Shown in pieces: positions 5,140 through 10,735 of a stretch of DNA of 10,735 nt. Each line of letters starts with the position of its first letter. The first letter of the stretch is position 1. The position numbers and the translations under genes are program-made. The stretch lies in assembly GCA_003224995.1 (NCBI GenBank), contig QIAI01000332.1:1-10735 (forward strand). Direction: 5' to 3'. The DNA is from Acidobacteriota bacterium (GTDB taxonomy: Bacteria; Acidobacteriota; Terriglobia; Terriglobales; Acidobacteriaceae). Below the pieces are notes generated by a model. It made no database searches and had not been told where the DNA came from. It saw only the letters and a program-made list of their open reading frames with translations.

Positions 5140-6822
5140 CTATGGCTGAGATGGGTGAGCTGCGGCGGCAGTTGTGGCCTGCGCGTGGACGGAGAGCGTG
5201 TAGGTCTGCGGGGCAGTGATCTCGATGCGCTTGCCATTTTCGAGGTATGACTTCAGAACAGCAGGATCTTGCCAGTCCACGTCCCAACCATTCTGAATCG
5301 CGATGACCGTGTAGTGGCCGGGTGCGATTTCGGAAAGGGTGAAGGTGCCATCGCTGTCACTCTGATCGCGAGGAAAGAGGTCGGTATTGTCTTGCGGGTT
5401 CTCAGGAACGAGCACGACCATGGCTTCGGACAGAGGCTCGTCGTGGAGGAGGACGGTGCCATCGATTTTCGCCATTCCCTTAGCGAGGACGACTTTCAGC
5501 GACACGGTACCGTTGTGAGGAAGCTGCAGGCTGTGACCAGACAAGGTCGCTCCGCCGGCCGTGATTTCGCGCACGCGGAAGCCGCCCACGTTAAAAACGG
5601 AGACCTCGAACGCCTTGGGCTCGGCCAACATCTGTTCAGCCTGAAATGTACCCTGGGATGAGATCGGCGACCCGAAGTGTTCGCCACTCTTTCTATTGAC
5701 GAAGCGGATGTATCCTCCGGGAGGCAAGGTCGATCCATCGGAAACCTGGACGACACCCTCCACAGTTACGGATCCCGATCCGGATTCAGAGACCTCAATC
5801 TCGGTGTCCGCCTGAAGGTCCACTTCCCTTTCTTCGGCTTTCGAAGCCGTGCGCAGAGAAAGCCAGAAACGGCCAGGAGCAAAGCCGCTGACACTGACGA
5901 CTCCCGAACCGAGGGGCTGGGAGCGCGCCTGTACCGAAATTGGGAAACTATCGAATCGCTCAGAAATGCGCTGCATCAGCGTGACCGAGACGGGACGCGC
6001 AGAGTCGGAACTTGCGTGGCGAATCGTGAGATGCAGCGCAGGAACCGCCCGCAACGTCATATCAGCCACGACGCGCTCGCCCGGGGTGACCCGGATGGGA
6101 GCCGCATTGCCAGCTTCAGTCACACTGGGGTAATAGGTCAGAGGATAGGCCACGTCGAGCAGAGCGGAGGACGCGCTCTCAGATGGCGGATTGGAATTCA
6201 TGTCGGAAGGCAGGACGCCTTCGGGGGAAGCCGATTGCAGTTTCGCCGGCGCCTGTGAGTCTTGCGCGTACCAGGGCTGAGCCGATATCGCGAGCACATA
6301 CTCTCCTGGCGCCAAGTGAGCAAAATGAAAATGGCCTTGTTCATCGAGGACCGCCTGACCCTGCCATCGCGGCCGGTAGTTGCCTTCGCCACGAAGCAAA
6401 AGAAAGGCCTGGCCATTGCGCACGGGTTCGTTCTCCTCGTCGACCACGGAGCCAGAGATTGATCCATCGGGAACGAGCCGGAAGGTCAGATTGTCGGACT
6501 TGAGCTGCGGGCCGACCGCAACGGCAGTAGAAAACATGCCATGCTGCTGGTACGCCTGTGGGGAGAAGCCGCGAGCCTGCGCAAAGGCGAAACGGCCGTC
6601 TGGGCCACGGACCGTCTGAAAGCCTTTGTCACGTTCCGCCGTGGACGCGACGGACACTTCAACTCCGGATAAAGGCTGGTTCGTCGCGGCATGCAGAACC
6701 CTACCCGCTATGCGCCAGGTCGAAGCTCCCGGAGTGGATGGAGGCGGGGCATCCTGGGCGCAGCACCTCAAAACTCCAGAAGAGATCAGCAATCCGAGAA
6801 TGAAGCGGCGGCGCAGATGCAT
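5140..6822 (-). CDS. Secreted protein with carboxypeptidase regulatory-like domains (downstream copy)
   Basis: The protein has 560 residues. Residues 1-23 are a signal peptide (LRRRFILGLLISSGVL, then CAQ); no clear lipobox precedes Cys20/21. CarboxypepD_reg-type beta-sandwich segments are visible at about 36-80 (IAGRVLHAATNQPLSGVEV), 118-180 (GSISGSVVDEENEPV and the closing APGEYVLAIS) and 450-548 (KIDGTVLLHDEPLSEAMVVL and the closing APGHYTVIAI). The first segment is odd: GRFAF runs directly into ARGFSPQAYQQHG, and the usual closing strand (a GLxPGxYxL pattern) is missing, as after an in-frame deletion. These domains usually bind or present substrates at the cell surface and are not themselves peptidases. 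ATG 6822 lies 3 bases after the stop of the upstream homologue, with no clear ribosome binding site, so translational coupling is likely. The C-terminus resembles that of the upstream gene. Confidence 0.85.
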   Translation of the reverse strand: MHLRRRFILGLLISSGVLRCCAQDAPPPSTPGASTWRIAGRVLHAATNQPLSGVEVSVASTAERDKGFQTVRGPDGRFAFAQARGFSPQAYQQHGMFSTAVAVGPQLKSDNLTFRLVPDGSISGSVVDEENEPVRNGQAFLLLRGEGNYRPRWQGQAVLDEQGHFHFAHLAPGEYVLAISAQPWYAQDSQAPAKLQSASPEGVLPSDMNSNPPSESASSALLDVAYPLTYYPSVTEAGNAAPIRVTPGERVVADMTLRAVPALHLTIRHASSDSARPVSVTLMQRISERFDSFPISVQARSQPLGSGVVSVSGFAPGRFWLSLRTASKAEEREVDLQADTEIEVSESGSGSVTVEGVVQVSDGSTLPPGGYIRFVNRKSGEHFGSPISSQGTFQAEQMLAEPKAFEVSVFNVGGFRVREITAGGATLSGHSLQLPHNGTVSLKVVLAKGMAKIDGTVLLHDEPLSEAMVVLVPENPQDNTDLFPRDQSDSDGTFTLSEIAPGHYTVIAIQNGWDVDWQDPAVLKSYLENGKRIEITAPQTYTLSVHAQATTAAAAHPSQP

Positions 6823-7208
6823 GGTTTACTTGGTGCGAATCATTCTTTCGAGATTAACGCGAGCCACGTCGTTAGGTTGCAGAGTGACGGAGACTGCTTT
6901 GGAAAGATAAGGGCCAAGCACCTCAGGATTTTTGAACTCGAGTCCTTCCACAGAATCGAAGGCGAGCACTTTGTAATCGCCCGGAGCCAGGCCGCTGAAC
7001 AGGAACTCCGCGCCATTCTGAGCGGAAGCAGTTTGCACATGCTCGAGGGAGATATGATCGGAGAACAGCAACACGGTTCCGCCGGAGGGCTTCCCATCTG
7101 CCTCGATGGTTCCGCGTAAGCCGGCCCCGTCGTCGCGCAGGATGACTTCCAACGGTTCGGGGCGGTGACCGGGAGAGATGACCAGTTCCTCACGCAGCAA
7201 GTCGATGG

Positions 7209-7277
7209 TGCCGCTGCTTGTTGTATATGGCACTTGTCCCATTCGCATTTCCTCAGGCCATGTCCGATATCCCGGGC
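7209..7277 (+). repeat. 69-bp inverted repeat, inner copy
   Basis: This segment is the exact reverse complement of 8319-8387, with no mismatch over 69 bases. Read on the plus strand it encodes the signal-peptide stretch LLYMALVPFAFPQAMSDIPG; read on the minus strand, the direction of the host gene, it is out of place and breaks the frame. On the minus strand it also presents GAGGAAATGCGAATG, an accidental ribosome-binding-site-like sequence plus ATG codons. Confidence 0.95.
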
Positions 7278-8318
7278 CTTGTCCGTAGATATCAGGCGCA
7301 CCATAGAAAGCCCGTAGGAGCTCAGCTGCCGGTTGCTCCTGGTATAAGGCTGGACGTCAGGCGCGCCGGTGGGGCGCAGCTCTACCCTGACGGGAAGTGC
7401 AATCTCGGGAGAGAGGGCGAAGGTGAGGTTTTCCATGTCGGCGTTCACCACCAGCGGCAGGTCGGAGGCTTGCGCCTGGCCGGCCTGATCCGGGCCACGG
7501 AGCTGCAGCACGTATGCGCCTGCCGGAACCCGGGCCTGAAATTTCTCGTTCGCGTCAACGCCCACGGTCGCGGGAAGAATTTCTCCCGTCTGAGTTTCGA
7601 ACTGCACATTGACGGGTGTGCCCACGGGAACGCCGAGAATTGTCCCGGAAATCTTAAAGAGAGGCTCGGACTTCATGGAAAAATCCGCTTGGACTTGCTG
7701 ACCGCCGGCAATCGAGAGCGGCGTGGCCGCTTGCAGATTCGGCACGCCAGGATAGAAAGTCGTTCCAAACCCGCGCAGGCGGGAGGAACGCCGCGCAAAG
7801 GGCGTGAACGAACCGGGAAGATCCGGTCCGGCCACGAGCAGGTATTGTCCCGGCACCAGGTTCGCCACTCGAAATTGACCATCCTCGTCCGTGCTGACTT
7901 GACTTCGCAGGTCCCAGCGCTTGCGGCCTTCGACAATGTGCTCCTGGAAAATGCGAATGGTGGAGTCTTCGATGGCTTCTCCCTTCGAGCTTACGACGTG
8001 ACCAACAATCGTGCCCTCGGGAACGAGTTTCAACACGACAGAGGAGGCGTCGGCGCCCAGGTGGACCAGCTCGTAATGAGAAAAATCGGGATGCAGCTCA
8101 AGCTCGTTGAAGAAGCCCGGCTTTCGGACGCTGAGAACGATTTCAGATTCGGGCAAGGAGGCGAACTCGAATCGACCCTCTGCGTCGCTAAAGACCGATA
8201 TTGGATTGCCTCCCGCCGAGGAACCTGCCTGCACCAGGGCGCGTCGAACTGGCTCTCCGCTGATGGAATTCACCACTGTGCCGCTCAAGCTGTGGGTCGC
8301 GGGCGTTGCACGGATCGA

Positions 8319-8387
8319 GCCCGGGATATCGGACATGGCCTGAGGAAATGCGAATGGGACAAGTGCCATATACAACAAGCAGCGGCA
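8319..8387 (-). repeat. 69-bp inverted repeat, original copy in the signal-peptide region
   Basis: This is the partner of 7209-7277, separated by 1041 bases. Here it encodes a sensible signal-peptide core and cleavage region in the frame that starts at 8435, so it is the probable source and the inner one the copy. The repeat is bounded by AGCGGCA at its upstream end and GCCCGGG at the other. I see no target-site duplication or transposon end. Confidence 0.95.
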
Positions 8388-8461
8388 AAAAAGTGACGGC
8401 GCCGGGCTCTTCTGGCCTGGAAAATACTTTCGCATCGCGAATTCTTTTTCAGACGGACAGC

Positions 8462-8476
8462 GGGCGGCATCCGCCC
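8462..8476 (-). promoter_or_regulatory. Perfect hairpin in the 5' leader of the carboxypeptidase-regulatory-like run
   Basis: GGGCGG (8462-8467) and CCGCCC (8471-8476) pair perfectly around a 3-base loop. It sits 27-41 bases upstream of the ATG at 8435, just at or after the predicted transcription start, so it may stabilise the 5' end of the mRNA or serve as a binding site. Confidence 0.3.
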
Positions 8477-8482
8477 ATCGCA

Positions 8483-8510
8483 ATTTTAAGCCATGATGTG
8501 GCTACTGCAA
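8483..8510 (-). promoter_or_regulatory. Candidate promoter for the 8435-to-3910 gene run
   Basis: On the minus strand TTGCAG (8510-8505) and TAAAAT (8488-8483) are 16 bases apart. The -10 box matches 5/6 and the -35 box only 3/6. It lies about 48 bases upstream of the ATG at 8435 in the 167-base gap after the monooxygenase gene. Inference from consensus. Confidence 0.35.
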
Positions 8511-8602
8511 GCACGTCCGAGGGCGTTGTGACGCCCAGCGATGGGATGCGGAACCTTCGACTGGGGGTGCCTGGGAAGGGGAGAGCGTTGGCGGCTTGAC
8601 GG

Positions 8603-9928
8603 CTATCGAGGGGTGGGCCTCTTTTCCACGGCGTCGCGCTGAAAGAATTGATGCTTGTCCATTCCGGCCGGTACGGTGACGTCGAAGAAGCCCACCATCA
8701 TTTCATTGTAGGTCTGGTCTCCCCAGGCCACAGGGCTGTTTGGGTCGGGATTGTGAGGATTGTTGGTGGAATTGTCGTACCACGCGATGGCCTGCAGCTC
8801 GGTACCGGCCTTGATGAGGCGGGGTTGAGCCAGGCGGTAGCTCAGCTGCCAATAAAAATCGTAGTTCACCCGAAGCAGAGTTTCACTGGGATGACCGCGA
8901 TCGAGGAGGTTGTATTCGAAACGCTTGCCACGGAGATGCATGTGCGGAAAGAAACTGAGCAGGGTGGCATCGTGAGGAAAGGTGCCGTGAACTTCGACAC
9001 GATAATCGTCAGTGTTGGGCGGAATCGGGATGGGATCGTGGTCATTGGCAAGTTGCAGGGTCAGGACCCGCCGGCTGGGCGGATGTTTGGAAAAGACGAG
9101 ACCCACGCTGGTCTGATCCTCGCCCGCTTGACCACTCGCGGTGTAGTGCATCTGGAATACGAGATCGGAATGCGCGGGAATGAACTTGGCCGTGTCGTCA
9201 GGCCAGTGGTCGGGCGAACTTCCCGGGGCGTAGACCAGCAACAGGTCGCTATCAGTTTCATGCGCCTGGTGGCGCAGAGCCGGATCCTTGAGGCTGGACG
9301 CGGTGAACGGCGTATTAAGCGGCGCTCCGCGGAGCCACATCGAATCGGCTGTCCGAATGTAGACGACCGCATGGTGGACGTACTGGCGGCTGGATGGGCG
9401 AATTTCGGACATCTGAACCCATTTGTCCTCTTTGAAGTCGGTCGGGACGATCTCGTACGTGTATTCAACATCTCCATCGGCGGGGACGGCGACCGGCTTG
9501 GACATCGCAATAATGCGATCAGGTTCCGGAATATTCCAGCTTTCCGTCCAGTGCGGAAGAGCGGGAGCATCCTGCGGATTTCCGGCAGGCGTTTTGGCGT
9601 CGAACCAGGCGGTCAAGGTGGCGATCTCTGATGGCGTCAGCGAAGGATCGTCCGCGAAATGTCCACAGCACGGATCGGCAAACCACGGAGGCATCCGTTT
9701 GGAGCGTACGTCCTGCGAGATGAGCCGGGCCCAGGACTTCGTCTGCTCGAAAGTGACGAGCGGCATGGGAGCGATCTCGCCGGTGCGATGGCAGCGTTGG
9801 CAGTGTTGCTGAAGAATGGGGAGCACGTCGCGGTAGAAGGTGGGAGAAGGCGGGTCTTGTGCATGCATAACCAACGCGGCGCAACCAGCGGCGAGCGAGA
9901 TCAGAAAAACAATCACTCTACGTTGCAT
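8603..9928 (-). CDS. Secreted cytochrome c / PHM-like copper monooxygenase fusion
   Basis: From ATG 9928 the protein has 441 residues. Residues 1-23 are a signal peptide (RRVIVFLISLAAGCAALVMHA); AAGC at 13-16 could alternatively be a weak lipobox. Residues 29-113 are a cytochrome c-like domain with one heme site, C43-Q-R-C46-H47, after YRDVLPILQQH, as in planctomycete and acidobacterial DUF-type cytochromes. Residues 145-420 carry the copper type II ascorbate-dependent monooxygenase pattern. H185-H186 (YVHHAVVY) and H261 (FQMHYTASG) fit the electron-transfer copper site; H329-M-H331 (FFPHMHLRG) and M410 (YNEMMVGF) fit the catalytic copper site. All six PHM-type ligand positions thus appear to be present, by motif position. 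A role in periplasmic oxidation with heme-linked electron transfer is inferred; the substrate is unknown. The start is set by the signal peptide, with AGGA 10 bases upstream; ATG 9973 in frame would add 15 unlikely residues. Confidence 0.85.
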   Translation of the reverse strand: MQRRVIVFLISLAAGCAALVMHAQDPPSPTFYRDVLPILQQHCQRCHRTGEIAPMPLVTFEQTKSWARLISQDVRSKRMPPWFADPCCGHFADDPSLTPSEIATLTAWFDAKTPAGNPQDAPALPHWTESWNIPEPDRIIAMSKPVAVPADGDVEYTYEIVPTDFKEDKWVQMSEIRPSSRQYVHHAVVYIRTADSMWLRGAPLNTPFTASSLKDPALRHQAHETDSDLLLVYAPGSSPDHWPDDTAKFIPAHSDLVFQMHYTASGQAGEDQTSVGLVFSKHPPSRRVLTLQLANDHDPIPIPPNTDDYRVEVHGTFPHDATLLSFFPHMHLRGKRFEYNLLDRGHPSETLLRVNYDFYWQLSYRLAQPRLIKAGTELQAIAWYDNSTNNPHNPDPNSPVAWGDQTYNEMMVGFFDVTVPAGMDKHQFFQRDAVEKRPTPR

Positions 9929-9966
9929 GCAGCTAGCGTCCTGTCCCGCAAATTCGCGCCATAAAT

Positions 9967-10014
9967 CTGTCATCCCGACCGGAGGGAAGCGGAGTGGAGG
10001 GACCTCGTGTTTTC
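9967..10014. repeat. Probable interspersed intergenic repeat (REP-like)
   Basis: The stretch starting CTGTCATCCCGACCGGAGGG and ending in GGAGGGACCTCGTGTTTTC resembles the short TGTCATCC...GAAGC...GGACCT elements that I recall as scattered between genes in Acidobacteriota and other soil bacteria. It occurs once in this window, between the monooxygenase and propeller genes. The call rests on recollection. Confidence 0.5.
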
Positions 10015-10073
10015 AACGACCGGTTCTCTTCACTCAGGATTCTCCTTAATGCTTTTTATTTTGGGACACCACA

Positions 10074-10735
10074 CTAGCGGGAAGACGCCCAGGCTAGGCC
10101 GTCAGCCCCAGTACCGGCATCGATTTGTTTTTCAATCGACCAGTTGGAGGTTCGGATGGCAACGACCTTATGCGAAGCGTCGCACGAGACGTACGCAGTG
10201 CGGCCATCGGGTGATATGAGTGCCTCTTGTGGAGCGGCTGGAACCTCGATGGTATGCGTGACCTTTTTCGCCTGAAGATCGACCACCGCCACCTGGTTGC
10301 CGGAACGAAGCGGCACGACCAACCAGCGACCATCCGGTGTCGGCGCAGCACCGTAGCCTACGCCCGGGAGTGGGATAGCTGAAGTTGGCCGGTTCGAGGC
10401 GGCGTCGATCACTAACAACTGTGGCTTGGATTGATCGGTGGTGAAGATCAGGCGATCGTCGACTGAGAGCGCGATGCGCTGAACCGGTTGGGCAGCAGGA
10501 ATGGTCAGGACCGGCTTGCGATTTTCCAGGTCGAGCACAGAGATGCTTCCCGGCCCCACATTCGCGGTATACGCTCGGTGGCCGTCGCGGGTAATAGCGA
10601 GCATGTGCGACTCGGCCTGGCCGGTTGGAATCCGAGTGATGATTTTTCGTGTGCCTGGATCAATCACCGTGACTGACTGATCGAGCTCCGTGGTCACGTA
10701 GAGCAATCCGTCTTTCGGCCCAATTTTTGGGCAAT
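10074..10735 (-). CDS. YVTN-family beta-propeller protein, C-terminal part (5' end beyond window)
   Basis: The frame is open to the window edge and shows about 220 residues, ending with TAG at 10074-10076. Repeating blades of about 40 residues are evident: LLYVTTELDQSVTVIDPGT, HRAYTANVGPGSISVLDLEN, RLIFTTDQSKPQLLVIDAAS, RWLVVPLRSGNQVAVVDLQ and RTAYVSCDASHKVVAIRTS. This is the YVTN/YncE-type seven-bladed propeller pattern, in which each blade carries an (A/F)YV..N....V.V(I/L)D motif. At least five blades are present. Propellers of this class are usually secreted or periplasmic scaffolds that bind partners or ligands. The signal peptide, if any, is outside the window. A TTG at 10706 could be read as a start but has homologous-looking sequence before it (IAQKIGPKDG), so the gene is called partial. 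The next gene on this strand starts 145 bases downstream. Confidence 0.85.
   Translation of the reverse strand, partial: CPKIGPKDGLLYVTTELDQSVTVIDPGTRKIITRIPTGQAESHMLAITRDGHRAYTANVGPGSISVLDLENRKPVLTIPAAQPVQRIALSVDDRLIFTTDQSKPQLLVIDAASNRPTSAIPLPGVGYGAAPTPDGRWLVVPLRSGNQVAVVDLQAKKVTHTIEVPAAPQEALISPDGRTAYVSCDASHKVVAIRTSNWSIEKQIDAGTGADGLAWASSR

Larger units (their letters stand above)
6826..8435 (-). pseudogene. Secreted carboxypeptidase-regulatory-like protein, disrupted by an inverted copy of its own 5' region
   Basis: ATG 8435 starts a signal peptide (MRKYFPGQKSPAPSLFCRC, then LLYMALVPFAFPQA) and about 386 genuine residues. These contain regulatory-like beta domains (LSGTVVNSISGEPVRRALVQ; GTIVGHVVSSKGEAIEDSTI; VPGQYLLVAG; ISGTILGVPVGTPVNVQF; VPAGAYVLQLRGPD). 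After STDK (7278) the sequence is the 69-bp inverted copy (7277-7209). The true protein then resumes in another frame: GTIDLLREELVISPGHRP through LAPGDYKVLAFDSVEG, ending ARVNLERMIRTK with TAA at 6826-6828. The original frame by chance stays open to 6840, giving a nonsense Cys-rich tail. Genuine sequence totals about 513 residues against 560 in the neighbour, so some coding sequence was probably replaced. The ATG has only a weak AAAGAA site. The gene heads a minus-strand run with its paralogue and the dioxygenase. An assembly chimera is the main alternative. Confidence 0.75.

Noticed and set aside
7209..8387. Interpretation of the 69-bp inverted repeats as ends of an insertion sequence
   Set aside because: The DNA between them encodes the body of the host gene, not a transposase, the outer repeat is ordinary signal-peptide coding sequence, and no target duplication is seen.
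7218..8396. 392-codon open frame on the plus strand that begins with a signal-peptide-like sequence
   Set aside because: It is antisense to the carboxypeptidase-regulatory-like gene. Its signal-peptide-like start is simply the inner copy of the 69-bp repeat read on the other strand, and the remainder has no recognisable domain.
8648..9631. 327-codon open frame on the plus strand
   Set aside because: It lies antisense within the monooxygenase gene, whose minus-strand product has clear heme and copper motifs. High GC content explains the open antisense frame.
1..10735. CRISPR array, tRNA, rRNA, toxin-antitoxin pair, phage or defence gene
   Set aside because: No regularly spaced repeats, cloverleaf-type sequence, conserved rRNA stretch or proteins of those families were seen on either strand.

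Overview
The window looks like chromosomal DNA of a soil-type Acidobacteriota (Terriglobia-like, by recollection of family styles, not by any search). The signs are GC-rich genes, secreted proteins with carboxypeptidase-regulatory-like beta domains, a short coiled-coil/basic-tail protein ending in an RRRIAAAQRARWAK-type tail, a YVTN beta-propeller, a cytochrome c/copper monooxygenase-like protein, and a single-domain response regulator with a CKWEH lysine motif. I see no rRNA, tRNA, CRISPR array, transposase, phage gene or plasmid gene.

Layout. 1-293 (-): 5' part of a HAD-like protein whose nucleophile motif looks degenerate. 294-688: spacer with a strong GC hairpin, a palindrome and a paired palindromic motif. 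689-922 (-): small histone-tail-like protein. 1246-1788 (+): fasciclin (FAS1) pseudogene with an intact signal peptide start but several stops and frameshifts. 1789-2233: spacer with a perfect hairpin and a candidate promoter. 2234-2836 (+): secreted coiled-coil protein with a C-terminal beta domain. 2901-3197 (-): small helical protein of unknown function. 3198-3536: spacer with a perfect CRP-type palindrome. 3537-3878 (+): receiver-only response regulator. 3910-8435 (-): a compact run made of a carboxypeptidase-regulatory-like gene (disrupted), a second gene of the same family, a YgiD-type extradiol dioxygenase and a serine beta-lactamase-family remnant. 8603-9928 (-): cytochrome c plus PHM-like copper monooxygenase domains. 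9967-10014: a probable interspersed intergenic repeat. 10074-10735 (-): YVTN beta-propeller, 5' end outside the window.

Working together. The four-member minus-strand run has gaps of 3, 24 and 45 bases, so it was probably one transcript from a promoter near 8483-8510. Two of its members are secreted beta-domain proteins and one is a soluble dioxygenase; their common purpose is not evident. The monooxygenase and propeller genes lie upstream on the same strand but are separated by 145-167 base gaps.

Most notable. The upstream carboxypeptidase-regulatory-like gene carries a perfect 69-bp inverted copy of its own signal-peptide region in its interior, replacing part of the coding sequence and breaking the frame. 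With the FAS1 and beta-lactamase remnants this makes three damaged genes among about twelve. I did not find a new defence or mobile system; the interest lies in the rearrangement and in gene decay.
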